64,000 nt of DNA from Marinobacter sediminicola (lineage in GTDB: Bacteria > Pseudomonadota > Gammaproteobacteria > Pseudomonadales > Oleiphilaceae): contig NZ_JAVIXR010000007.1 in the NCBI RefSeq assembly GCF_031157525.1, positions 124,001 to 188,000 of the forward strand, in the 5' to 3' direction. Every line of letters begins with the position of its first letter. Position 1 is the stretch's first letter. A model generated the notes under the pieces. That model saw only the letters and a program-made list of their open reading frames with translations. It did no database searches and was not told where the DNA came from. A program made the translations under genes and the position numbers. Below, one piece after another: positions 18,862 to 26,454 of this stretch.

Positions 18862-19242
18862 ATGAGCAAACTCAAAACTTACCAGGAACAGCTTCAGGAA
18901 ATCGTAGCGAAAGGCATCAATGCCGCTGAAGAGCAGCAGAAGAAGCTTTCGGCCAAGCCATTCGATTTCGCAGAAAAACTCGAAACTGAAGCGCGTGAGT
19001 ACAGCGTTAAGACCCTGCGCAAGCGTTACAACGGATACAGCGACAGCCTGTTCGGTCAGCTGCGCACGTTGAACAGCCGTTTCGGTAACTTTGCTGGCGA
19101 CCTCGTAGCCAAGCTTGAGAAAGAAGCTGCTGAAGGCGCAGATGTTGTCGCCGAAACCGCTCAGGACGTCAAGAAGTCGGTAGAGACCAAGAAGCCGGCC
19201 GCTAAGACGACTGCAAAGAAGAAAGCTGCTGCTTCTGCTTAA
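18862..19242 (+). CDS. Phasin-like coiled-coil protein with Lys/Ala-rich tail
   Basis: A 126-residue highly charged helical protein. Residues 1-95 form an amphipathic helical region (KTYQEQLQEIVAKGINAAEE, then SLFGQLRTLNSRFGNFAGDL), and residues 108-126 are an AAKTTAKKKAAA-type basic tail similar to those of PhaF-like and histone-like proteins. This pattern suggests a phasin that coats storage granules, though no pha synthesis genes are in view. The ATG has GGAG eight bases upstream, a strong ribosome site, and a powerful terminator follows, both suggesting high expression. Family assignment is by composition and pattern only. Confidence 0.6.
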   Translation: MSKLKTYQEQLQEIVAKGINAAEEQQKKLSAKPFDFAEKLETEAREYSVKTLRKRYNGYSDSLFGQLRTLNSRFGNFAGDLVAKLEKEAAEGADVVAETAQDVKKSVETKKPAAKTTAKKKAAASA

Positions 19243-19261
19243 TTTAAGGTGATGCAGTAAG

Positions 19262-19328
19262 GCCAGCACGCAGTTGAGTGCTGGCATGTAAAAAAGGGGC
19301 GCCAAACTTGGTTTTGGCGCCCCTTTTT
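19262..19328. terminator. Double hairpin terminator
   Basis: Two consecutive hairpins follow the phasin-like gene: an 8-bp stem at 19262-19285, then a 16-bp perfect stem (19291-19306 with 19313-19328) flanked by A5 and T5. The second is a textbook bidirectional terminator, about 50 bases beyond the convergent DUF4124 gene. Confidence 0.9.
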
Positions 19329-19376
19329 ATTAGGTACTGCTATGTGGTGGCCGGTCGTCGGCGCTTCTGAGGCAAC

Positions 19377-20030
19377 TCAGTTGTCAGAGTTGTCGGGGTC
19401 CAGTGTCAGGGTGCGGGTTTCGCCGGTGACTCGTTCAAGGCGTTCGATGTCTTGTTCGTACGACTGTTTAAGTGAGTCTATTTCTTGAGTTTGCCAAGAG
19501 ATTTCCCGTTCAATATCGCGGATCTGTGACTCAAGACGTCGGATTTTTTCGAGTGTGGTGTCCGGTATCTTCTGCCCGGTGCGCTCCATATCCGCTGCGC
19601 GGCTCTGTTCGCTGTCCAGCTGGCTGGAAATGACAGAAATGTTGCCTCGCTTAAGCTGAATCAGCCCTCGCAGCTCATCCAGCTTGCGGTGCATGGCCTT
19701 GATGGCTTGATCCGGATGGCTGAATCGTTTTAACAGCAGCGCGTCTTTTTCACGCTGAATCGACAGCTCTTTCTGGCGCTGCTTTTCTGCTTCGCGCGCG
19801 GTGATTTCATCTTCTGTTGGCGCGGGTGGAATGGTTTCGATTACGCGCCCGTTCGAGTTGAGGATGTCGTAGCCGCGCTGTGTGGCTGGTTGCGGGATGG
19901 TGTTGCTGATGACAAGTTGGCCGTCTTCGTCCGTGAAACGGTACATGCTAGCCTCTGCTTTTACTGGAATAACCAGCGACAACAGAAGAGCAGAAGCAGT
20001 AATTGAAAAAACGGTGCGGCGTTTGTGCAT
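19377..20030 (-). CDS. Exported DUF4124 coiled-coil protein
   Basis: A 217-residue protein with a signal peptide (to about residue 25, KAEA) and an N-terminal DUF4124 module, MYRFTDEDGQLVISNTIP. A long charged coiled coil (about residues 75-205), rich in Glu, Arg, Gln and Leu heptads, makes up the rest. DUF4124 proteins are periplasmic or envelope-associated and of unknown role. The ATG at 20030 is preferred over a TTG one codon upstream. The gene starts four bases past the pyrE stop on the same strand, so it is probably cotranscribed with pyrE. Confidence 0.8.
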   Translation of the reverse strand: MHKRRTVFSITASALLLSLVIPVKAEASMYRFTDEDGQLVISNTIPQPATQRGYDILNSNGRVIETIPPAPTEDEITAREAEKQRQKELSIQREKDALLLKRFSHPDQAIKAMHRKLDELRGLIQLKRGNISVISSQLDSEQSRAADMERTGQKIPDTTLEKIRRLESQIRDIEREISWQTQEIDSLKQSYEQDIERLERVTGETRTLTLDPDNSDN

Positions 20031-20033
20031 CAA

Positions 20034-20672
20034 TCAGACTCCATAGCGTTCCCGGTAGTTGGCAACCTTTGCAGCGTGGCCAGAAAACTCAGGGTTAGTC
20101 TCAAGATAGTCTAAAACCTGTTCCAGGCGGATGATACTGACCACCGGAATACCAAATTCGCTTTCTACTTCCTGTATTGCGGAAAGCTCGCCGTTGCCTC
20201 GCTCCTGCCTGTCCAGGGCGATCAATACGCCGGCAGGCTCGGCACCTGAGGCGCGAATAAGGTCGATGGATTCGCGTATGGCTGTGCCGGCGGTAATGAC
20301 ATCATCGACGATTAGCACTTTGCCCTGCAACTGGGCGCCAACAATATTACCGCCTTCGCCGTGATCTTTCTTTTCTTTACGGTTGAAGGCAAAGGGCTTG
20401 CTGTTGCCCTCTTGGGCCAGCGCCATGGCGGTTACAGTGGCCAACGGAATGCCCTTATAGGCAGGCCCGAATATGATGTCATAATCAACGCCGCTGCGGG
20501 CAATAGCGGCCGCATAAGCTTGGCTGAGGTTTAGTAGGTCGTCGCCGGTGTTGAACAGCCCAGCATTAAAAAAATATGGGCTGGTGCGGCCGGATTTGAG
20601 AGTAAAGTCACCAAAACGAAGTACGTTACGACGAATGGCGAATTCAATAAAATTTTGCTGATAGTCGTGCAT
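20034..20672 (-). CDS. pyrE: Orotate phosphoribosyltransferase
   Basis: Fifth step of pyrimidine synthesis: orotate plus PRPP to OMP. The PRPP-binding motif is [13 protein letters not shown]; the flexible catalytic loop is [13 protein letters not shown], and [10 protein letters not shown] is the N-terminal substrate region. ATG 20672 gives 212 residues, matching the gammaproteobacterial enzyme; 20 more codons are open upstream. It is divergent from the Crc-like gene with 81 bases between starts, the same pairing as pyrE-crc in Pseudomonas. Confidence 0.95.
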   Translation of the reverse strand: MHDYQQNFIEFAIRRNVLRFGDFTLKSGRTSPYFFNAGLFNTGDDLLNLSQAYAAAIARSGVDYDIIFGPAYKGIPLATVTAMALAQEGNSKPFAFNRKEKKDHGEGGNIVGAQLQGKVLIVDDVITAGTAIRESIDLIRASGAEPAGVLIALDRQERGNGELSAIQEVESEFGIPVVSIIRLEQVLDYLETNPEFSGHAAKVANYRERYGV

Positions 20673-20753
20673 GGCAGGGCTTCTGGCGGGTGTGAATCTT
20701 TTAATAGCGCGTAAAAACGGTATCATACACACAAACCGAATCAGGGAACACGT

Positions 20754-21560
20754 ATGCGGGTAGTATCAATCAGCGTCAACGGTCTTGCCCAGGCTGTTGA
20801 AAAAGGTTTTTTTGACTGGCTGGCCGAGCAGGACGCAGACGTTGTGTGTGTTCAGGATCACCGTATGCGCGCCTATGAGGTTGAGGATTTTAACCTCATT
20901 CCTGAAGGGTATGAAGCTTACTTCATCGATGGCGAAAACAACGAGGACGGTGGCGTGGGCATTTACACGCGGCACTTCCCCAAGGCCATTATGTATGGCT
21001 TCGCTAATGAGCAGGCGGATCGCGAAGGGCGCTTTATTCAGGCAGATTTTGATAAGGTTTCAGTTGCCTCTGTTCTGGCACCTTGCGCGCTGGGACGTGA
21101 GGAGGAGCTGATTAGCGAGGACGATCTGACGGTTCTCGACCATAAAGATGATTTTATGGATGCGTTTGGCCTGCATATGCAAAAAACCCTGCGTAAGCGT
21201 CGGCAGTTTATTTTCGGTGCAAACCTGCAGACGGCACATCATGTGACGGATGCCAGCCCACTTTACCACCGGGTAGATTTTTCAGGGTTCCTGCCCCACG
21301 AGCGGGCCTGGTTGGATCGTTTGTTTGATGAGATGGGGTGCGTGGATGCGTTCCGTGATATCAACAAGCAGAGCAATCAGTTTACCTGGTGGCCGGAGCA
21401 GACTGAGGGTTCGCGGAAAAATGCGGGGATTCGGGTGGATTATCAGTTGATGACGCCGGGTATTCGCAAGACCATTCAGGATGGCTGGATTGATAGCACG
21501 ACCCGGTTTTCGGATCACGCTCCGGTGATTATGGATTACGATATCGAAATCGGCATATGA
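20754..21560 (+). CDS. crc: Crc-like catabolite repression protein (degenerate exonuclease III fold)
   Basis: A 268-residue EEP-fold protein. Compared with exonuclease III, Asn9 (SVNG) and the C-terminal Asp-His (FSDHAP) remain, but the metal-binding Glu is Asp (VQDHR, residue 35), the catalytic Tyr is absent, and the GDMN motif reads GANL (155-158). The same kind of loss defines Pseudomonas Crc, and [14 protein letters not shown] and [11 protein letters not shown] closely resemble Crc. In Pseudomonas, Crc acts with Hfq on mRNAs to repress less-preferred carbon sources. The position divergent from pyrE also matches. A residual nuclease role cannot be excluded. Confidence 0.78.
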   Translation: MRVVSISVNGLAQAVEKGFFDWLAEQDADVVCVQDHRMRAYEVEDFNLIPEGYEAYFIDGENNEDGGVGIYTRHFPKAIMYGFANEQADREGRFIQADFDKVSVASVLAPCALGREEELISEDDLTVLDHKDDFMDAFGLHMQKTLRKRRQFIFGANLQTAHHVTDASPLYHRVDFSGFLPHERAWLDRLFDEMGCVDAFRDINKQSNQFTWWPEQTEGSRKNAGIRVDYQLMTPGIRKTIQDGWIDSTTRFSDHAPVIMDYDIEIGI

Positions 21561-21569
21561 GATAGGCGG

Positions 21570-21768
21570 TCGCGTGTCCGGAGGGGGAGACCTTTCCGGG
21601 AAACGCTACAAGCACCCCTGCGGGGTCCGGCCAGCAATCACAGATTGCTGTCGTTCGGCTACGCATGAAGCTGCGCTTCATAAACGCTTGCCTCACCCCT
21701 GTGCGCTCGACTCCGGCCGTCCTTGGCCGGAGACGTTCCCGGAAAGGTCTCCCCCTCCGAACCCGCGA
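21570..21768. repeat. Long inverted-repeat element with four internal hairpins
   Basis: The 199-nt element is bounded by inverted arms at 21570-21602 and 21736-21768, 31 of 33 positions paired, with the inner 24 bp perfect. Inside are four more stems: 21614-21626 (5 bp), 21632-21650 (8 bp, 3-base loop), 21665-21681 (7 bp, 3-base loop) and 21711-21732 (8 bp). It lies in the gap between the convergent crc and rph genes. It holds no credible ORF. It may be a non-autonomous mobile or extragenic palindromic repeat, or a structured RNA; no target duplication was seen. Confidence 0.8.
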
Positions 21769-21831
21769 GATTGCAATAAGCCTCTATCAACCTTGGGTAA
21801 CTTAGCTGTCCAGACTTGAGAGCTGCCTTCC

Positions 21832-22548
21832 TTAGCCTTCCAGCGCTTCTTTCTGCAGTACAAACAACTTATCAATACCCTGCTTGGCCAATGCCAGCAT
21901 GCTGTTCAGTTCTTCCTGAACAAACGGCGCGGCTTCTGCAGTTCCCTGAATTTCGATGAAGCCGCCCTGGTCGGTCATGATCACGTTCAGGTCTGTATCG
22001 GCTTCGGAGTCTTCCGGGTAGTCCAGATCAACCACCGGTTCTCCTTTGTAAATACCAACGGACACAGCTGCAATCATTTGCTTCAGCGGTGACTTCTTCA
22101 GTCGCTTGGTTTCAACCAGGTGGTTCAAGGCATCAACCAATGCCACGCAACCGCCGGTTATGGCTGCTGTGCGGGTGCCGCCGTCGGCCTGGATAACATC
22201 GCAGTCGATGGTGATGGTGTGCTCACCCAGGGCTTTCATGTCGACGGCTGCGCGCAGGGAGCGGCCAATGAGGCGCTGGATTTCGACGGTGCGGCCGCCT
22301 TGTTTGCCACGGGCTGCTTCACGGCCCATGCGGCTGCCAGTTGAGCGGGGCAGCATGCCGTATTCGGCTGTGATCCAGCCTTTGCCTTCTCCGCGCAGGA
22401 AGGGCGGTACTTTGTTTTCTACAGAAGCAGTACAGATGACCTTGGTGTCCCCGAATTCAACCAGTACGGAACCCTCGGCGTGGCGGGTGTAATTCCGGGT
22501 CAGGCGAATTTCTCTGGGCTGTTCGGGGGTTCTGCCGCTTGGACGCAT
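21832..22548 (-). CDS. rph: Ribonuclease PH
   Basis: Phosphorolytic 3'-5' exoribonuclease that trims tRNA 3' ends. 238 residues from ATG 22548, which has AGGAAA eight bases upstream; a further 85 codons are open but would extend past the family length. [14 protein letters not shown] is the standard N-terminus, and [31 protein letters not shown] and [18 protein letters not shown] are signature segments. It is divergent from yicC, an arrangement shared with Pseudomonas and E. coli relatives. Confidence 0.96.
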   Translation of the reverse strand: MRPSGRTPEQPREIRLTRNYTRHAEGSVLVEFGDTKVICTASVENKVPPFLRGEGKGWITAEYGMLPRSTGSRMGREAARGKQGGRTVEIQRLIGRSLRAAVDMKALGEHTITIDCDVIQADGGTRTAAITGGCVALVDALNHLVETKRLKKSPLKQMIAAVSVGIYKGEPVVDLDYPEDSEADTDLNVIMTDQGGFIEIQGTAEAAPFVQEELNSMLALAKQGIDKLFVLQKEALEG

Positions 22549-22716
22549 AGTGTTTCCTGATTTCTGAGGTAAGTGTCCGGGATTTTGCCCCGGGCGGATT
22601 CGAATTTGGTAGCCGGAAAGTATATCACGTTGGATCTGGGTGCCGGGGTGGCTGCTGGCTGATAGACTCGGGTTCTGTATTGAATGATCACGATTACTGA
22701 CCAAGCCGGAGCTAAC

Positions 22717-23583
22717 ATGATCAGAAGTATGACAGCATTTGCCCGGAAGGATGTTCAGGATGGCCAGGGAACGCTGACCTGTGAGATTCGTACCGTTAAT
22801 CACCGGTATCTTGAACCGTCGTTCCGGTTGCCCGAAGCCCTGCGCGAGCTTGAAAGCCCGTTTCGGGAAGAGCTGCGGAAGCAGTTAAAGCGAGGCAAGG
22901 TGGATGTGTCGATTCGCCTGCAGTCGGCTGAGGCTGGCGTGCCGGGGTTTGAGATCAATGAAGACATAGCGAAGGCGGTCAACGAGGCTGCAAACCATGT
23001 TAACCGTATGTTGGACAACCCCGCCCACATCAATGCTCTGGATATTCTGCGCTGGCCTGGCGTTTTGTCGGTGCCCGAGCAGGACTACAGCTCGGTTAAG
23101 GAAGCTGCGCTGAAGCTCTTTAAGGACACGGTTGAGGACCTTGCTGTTGTTCGAGAGCGGGAGGGGGAGCGCTTGCGCCCTTTATTTGAAGAACGCCTGA
23201 CACAAATGAGAGCCTTGGTTATGACCGTCCGTGAAGGCATGCCGGGGCTGCTAAAGGCGCAGGAAGAGCATCTCCGTGAACGTTTTCAGAAGGCGAAAGT
23301 GGAGCTGGACCCGGAGCGCGTTGCCCAGGAAATGGTCATGCTGGCGCAGAAGAGTGATGTGGCAGAAGAATTGGACCGATTGGATGCGCACATCAGCGAG
23401 GTGACAGACACCCTCAAGCGTGAGGAAGCCATCGGTCGACGGCTCGATTTTCTGATGCAGGAGCTGAACCGGGAAGCCAATACTCTAAGCAGCAAGAGTA
23501 TTGATGCCGGCGTGACACGCGCAGCAGTGGATTTGAAGGTGTTGATAGAGCAGGTACGTGAGCAGGTGCAGAATATAGAATGA
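22717..23583 (+). CDS. yicC: YicC family endoribonuclease
   Basis: A 288-residue YicC protein. The N-terminal [12 protein letters not shown], the motif [11 protein letters not shown] and the C-terminal [14 protein letters not shown] with [17 protein letters not shown] are diagnostic. Members are reported endoribonucleases acting on some mRNAs and small RNAs. The ATG at 22717 has GGAG six bases upstream, so the 11 upstream in-frame codons are not used. It is divergent from rph and ends 34 bases before the convergent TetR gene. Confidence 0.93.
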   Translation: MIRSMTAFARKDVQDGQGTLTCEIRTVNHRYLEPSFRLPEALRELESPFREELRKQLKRGKVDVSIRLQSAEAGVPGFEINEDIAKAVNEAANHVNRMLDNPAHINALDILRWPGVLSVPEQDYSSVKEAALKLFKDTVEDLAVVREREGERLRPLFEERLTQMRALVMTVREGMPGLLKAQEEHLRERFQKAKVELDPERVAQEMVMLAQKSDVAEELDRLDAHISEVTDTLKREEAIGRRLDFLMQELNREANTLSSKSIDAGVTRAAVDLKVLIEQVREQVQNIE

Positions 23584-23617
23584 TGATCGCAGGGGGCGGC
23601 GTTGTGCCGCTGCCCCT

Positions 23618-24202
23618 TTACAGTTGCCCTGCTGCTACCCGATGAATTAATTCCTCAGCAGTGGATGCAAGCGCCATCAGTGAGCCATTATCCTTCTCAG
23701 TGAGTTCATAGAGAATGAGCTCATTTATTCCCGCCGCCAGCGCCATGCTCATTAGCAGGCTCAGCGACTGCAGCGTGTTGTCTTGGGCACGCTGCTGCTC
23801 AACTTGTTTCTGCAGAAAAACGGCGAACTGCTCTGCTACCTTACGCCGCATTTCCACCCCTGACTCGCCCAGCGCCGCGAGATCGATATACAGCGCCCGC
23901 ATCAAGTGGGGTTTGGACTCGATAAAGGACAGGTAAGCCTGAGTTATATCGCGAACCAACGCCGGCCAGGTTTTGGTGGGTGAAGTGGCGTCAAGAACGG
24001 CCACCATCATGCCTTTGCTTGTGTAATCGGCAAGCGCTAGCAGGCAATCGTCTTTGCTCTGGAAATGCTCATAAAACGTACGTCGCGACACCCGTGCAGC
24101 TGCGGCGATATCCGCCAAGGTAATCGCACGATAGCGTTTGCTTTCAAGCGCTTGCGCAAGGCCGTCAAGCAGCCGAACACGGTAACTGTTCTCAACCTTC
24201 AT
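23618..24202 (-). CDS. TetR family regulator, divergent from the Lcp-like oxygenase
   Basis: A 194-residue TetR/AcrR repressor. The N-terminal helix-turn-helix (about residues 10-55) includes ITLADIAAAARVSRRTFYEHF, written here as two parts ITLADIAAAA and RVSRRTFYEHF, followed by SKDDCLLAL. The C-terminal ligand domain is unlike well-known members. The ATG at 24202 is chosen over a longer frame of 27 codons because the HTH then starts at the usual distance. Two matching operators lie between it and the divergent oxygenase gene, so it probably represses both genes until an effector binds. Confidence 0.88.
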   Translation of the reverse strand: MKVENSYRVRLLDGLAQALESKRYRAITLADIAAAARVSRRTFYEHFQSKDDCLLALADYTSKGMMVAVLDATSPTKTWPALVRDITQAYLSFIESKPHLMRALYIDLAALGESGVEMRRKVAEQFAVFLQKQVEQQRAQDNTLQSLSLLMSMALAAGINELILYELTEKDNGSLMALASTAEELIHRVAAGQL

Positions 24203-24262
24203 TCTGTAATGTCCAGCTCGAGAGCCTCGCCAGTCGGGCCTATTAGGCGAGGTGCAATTAAT

Positions 24263-24285
24263 TTTGGTACTCAATAGTACCAAAA
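24263..24285. promoter_or_regulatory. Operator copy 1 (probable TetR site)
   Basis: A 23-bp dyad, core attttggtact-caat-agtaccaaaat: 11-bp perfect arms around 4 bases (full arms 24261-24286). 19 of 23 positions match the second copy. It lies 61 bases upstream of the tetR ATG. Confidence 0.78.
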
Positions 24286-24303
24286 TGCATCGGGCGCTGG
24301 TAG

Positions 24304-24326
24304 TCTGGTACTAGATCGTACCAAAA
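24304..24326. promoter_or_regulatory. Operator copy 2 (probable TetR site)
   Basis: A second copy with dyad tggtac-N6-gtacca, centred 41 bp (about four helical turns) from copy 1 and ending 27 bases before the oxygenase ATG. The position would block the oxygenase promoter. Confidence 0.78.
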
Positions 24327-24353
24327 ACAATTGATATCAGGGGAAGCTGATTT

Positions 24354-25574
24354 ATGGATCGTCAAAAAGTGCCATCACGGCACGGCACGGACAGAGCCGA
24401 AGCTGAACGAATTGCCAAGCCGCTGCTATGGCTGATTCGTGACCGCAAAGCGGCAGTTCCCGATGAGCAGCAATGGCAGCGCATGGGAGAAGCCCTGATG
24501 GTAGGTGATCCTGTTGCAGACGACTTGGCAAAATGGGTTCGTGGTGAAGGTGGTGGCAAAGCATTTAGTCAGTTCAAGAAAATACTGGATTCCGGAAACT
24601 TCGACCAGAAGGATATGGCTCCACCATTGCGTGCCTTCTTCGATGCTATCAAGCAGCCCCCCGCCTGGGTGGACTGGGAGCGGCTCGAACGGGGCGCGCG
24701 GGCTAGCGCCATTTCAGGGCAAACTGGTATGCGTGTTTTGCGTGATCTTGGGCTTATGGCCGGATACCAGGCAAGAGGCATCAATCAGACACTGATAATG
24801 ACTGGCGCGCTGGAGCGGGGAGCTACGCGACGGGTAGCAGAGACCACAAAATGGTGGCTCGACTGTATTACCCCTGGCGGCCTGAATCGTGATGCCGAAG
24901 GCTTTAAAACAACGCTTCGAGTTCGCTTGATTCATGCAATGGTTCGGCAACAACTTCTTGATAGTCCCGACTGGGATACTTCCGAGTGGGGGCTTCCGGT
25001 CAATCAGCTTGATATGCAAGCGACCTATCTGGCGTTTTCTGTATCCTTCCTGTTTGGGCAAAAGCTAATGGGAACTCTCATCAGTCGTCAGGACTCAGAA
25101 GACATCATGCATCTTTGGCGCTATATCGGCTGGCTTATGGGCGTTGATGAATCGCTGCTGTGTGAATCCGAGCAGGAAGGCAGAATTGCGCTGTACCAAA
25201 ACGTAATTAGCCAGGCCACGGCCGACGAAAACAGCCGCAAGCTTGGTCGCGCCTTGATGGACGAACCCCTCGGCAGACGTTACCCCAACTTTGGCAAAAT
25301 CCGGGGGCGTTGGGAGCGTCAGGTTCATCTGAGCATGACGCGGTTGTTTGTAGGTGGGAAAGGAATGGAAGCGCTTGGCCTTCCGAAGCTGACATTGCCG
25401 TGGTATCCCGCCGTGTTTGCGCCACTGAACGCAGCCTGGACGACTGGCCATAGAATATTGCCAGGTGGGCGCAATCGATTGATGCGCCGGGGTCGAAAAG
25501 CACAACGAAATCAATTGCAGACGCTGTTCGGAGAAGACCATCCTGAGATTACGAGCGGTGTGCAATTCGGGTAA
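24354..25574 (+). CDS. DUF2236 / MpaB-Lcp-like heme oxygenase family protein
   Basis: A 406-residue all-helical protein of the DUF2236 (oxygenase MpaB / latex-clearing protein) family. The segment TLRVRLIHAMVRQQ places His194 where Lcp has its proximal heme ligand; RRVAETTKWW precedes it. Lcp enzymes cleave polyisoprene double bonds to aldehyde and ketone ends. Unlike secreted Lcp, there is no signal peptide, so it probably acts on a small intracellular substrate. GGGGA lies nine bases before the ATG. Two TetR operators lie just upstream. Substrate and heme content are inferred from the family, not seen. Confidence 0.8.
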   Translation: MDRQKVPSRHGTDRAEAERIAKPLLWLIRDRKAAVPDEQQWQRMGEALMVGDPVADDLAKWVRGEGGGKAFSQFKKILDSGNFDQKDMAPPLRAFFDAIKQPPAWVDWERLERGARASAISGQTGMRVLRDLGLMAGYQARGINQTLIMTGALERGATRRVAETTKWWLDCITPGGLNRDAEGFKTTLRVRLIHAMVRQQLLDSPDWDTSEWGLPVNQLDMQATYLAFSVSFLFGQKLMGTLISRQDSEDIMHLWRYIGWLMGVDESLLCESEQEGRIALYQNVISQATADENSRKLGRALMDEPLGRRYPNFGKIRGRWERQVHLSMTRLFVGGKGMEALGLPKLTLPWYPAVFAPLNAAWTTGHRILPGGRNRLMRRGRKAQRNQLQTLFGEDHPEITSGVQFG

Positions 25575-25828
25575 CGAATATCGCCTGATAAATGCTTTGG
25601 GTATTTTCGGCATGGCCAACCATTAGAGCATAGCGTAAGCGCTCCGACAGTACCGCCCCATCAGCTGATGGGGCGGCCACCAGCCGTCGAGGAAACTTGC
25701 AGTTACCCGGTCGAATGCCGGATAATAAGGCCTCAAATTATCCCTTCGTAAATCACTATCCCGGTTGCCGATCAGGTCTCCGACAGTTCTGATCAGGGGG
25801 CGCAATTCACTCGCATGGCTGATGTTCA
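25575..25828. other. Intergenic region between the oxygenase and second tetR gene
   Basis: A 254-base gap. It contains a perfect 24-bp palindrome at 25653-25676 (12-bp arms, no spacer, ccgccccatcag core) about 80 bases past the oxygenase stop, without a T-run. Nearer the tetR start, gatcag and ctgatc at 25770-25794 form a 6-bp inverted repeat with a 13-base spacer, a weak operator candidate. Confidence 0.5.
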
Positions 25829-26443
25829 ATGACCGGTGTACAGCGACATATTCTGGATACTGCCCTTCGACATTTTGCCGATACAGGTGAGCAGAGCATA
25901 TCGGTAAGTGACCTGTCGCGAACGGCGAAAATCGCCCGTGGCACCATCTATAATAATTTTGATGATGTAACGAACCTCTTCCCCATGGTGACGGAGCAAG
26001 TCTGTAGCCGATTCGAGGGTGAAGCCCGGGAGTTAATCAGTACAGTTGGTAACCCTAGAGTCGCTTTGAGTGTGCTCCTTGGGCTTTTCCTGAGATATGC
26101 GCATGAGTTGCCAGAGCATGGGCGTTTTCTTATCCGATTTGCACCTTATATTGGGCGGCTTAGGGATATCTGGAGCAATCTGCCTTATGAGGTTTTGCGC
26201 CGTGCTGTAGAAGAGGGGGAGTTGCCGCTGGCGAAAGACCAGGCTGTGTACTACCTGCAGCTACTTGCAGGGTCCACGTACGGGTTCATGACTCTCGTTG
26301 TTGAGGGGCAAAAAAGCTGGAGGGAGTCGACCGAGGCGTTAAGCTTGATGGTGCTGGCTGCGTGCGGCGTACCTCAGCAGGACGCCAAAAATGATGCCCG
26401 TGAAGCGCTTGAGATTTTGACGGCCTCCTCAGAGGCCGTCTGA
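25829..26443 (+). CDS. TetR family regulator next to the ketone/alcohol operon
   Basis: A 204-residue TetR-type repressor. The DNA-binding domain is at residues 1-50, with ISVSDLSRTAKIARGTIY as the helix-turn-helix and NNFDDVTNLFPMV after it. The C-terminal two-thirds is an all-helical effector domain. It converges on the aldehyde dehydrogenase gene with 11 bases between stops, so it is a plausible regulator of that operon or of the divergent hydratase promoter. A 9-bp hairpin at 26419-26440 covers its stop codon. No clear ribosome site is visible, so the start is less certain. Confidence 0.82.
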   Translation: MTGVQRHILDTALRHFADTGEQSISVSDLSRTAKIARGTIYNNFDDVTNLFPMVTEQVCSRFEGEARELISTVGNPRVALSVLLGLFLRYAHELPEHGRFLIRFAPYIGRLRDIWSNLPYEVLRRAVEEGELPLAKDQAVYYLQLLAGSTYGFMTLVVEGQKSWRESTEALSLMVLAACGVPQQDAKNDAREALEILTASSEAV

Positions 26444-26454
26444 AAGCAATCAGA

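Noticed and set aside
21574..21819. An 81-codon frame through the inverted-repeat element
   Set aside because: It passes through both arms and all hairpins; the palindromic structure explains the open frame.
25623..25829. A 68-codon minus-strand frame in the gap before the second tetR gene
   Set aside because: It starts at TTG without a ribosome site, crosses the 24-bp palindrome and shows no recognisable domain; a gene fragment cannot be excluded.
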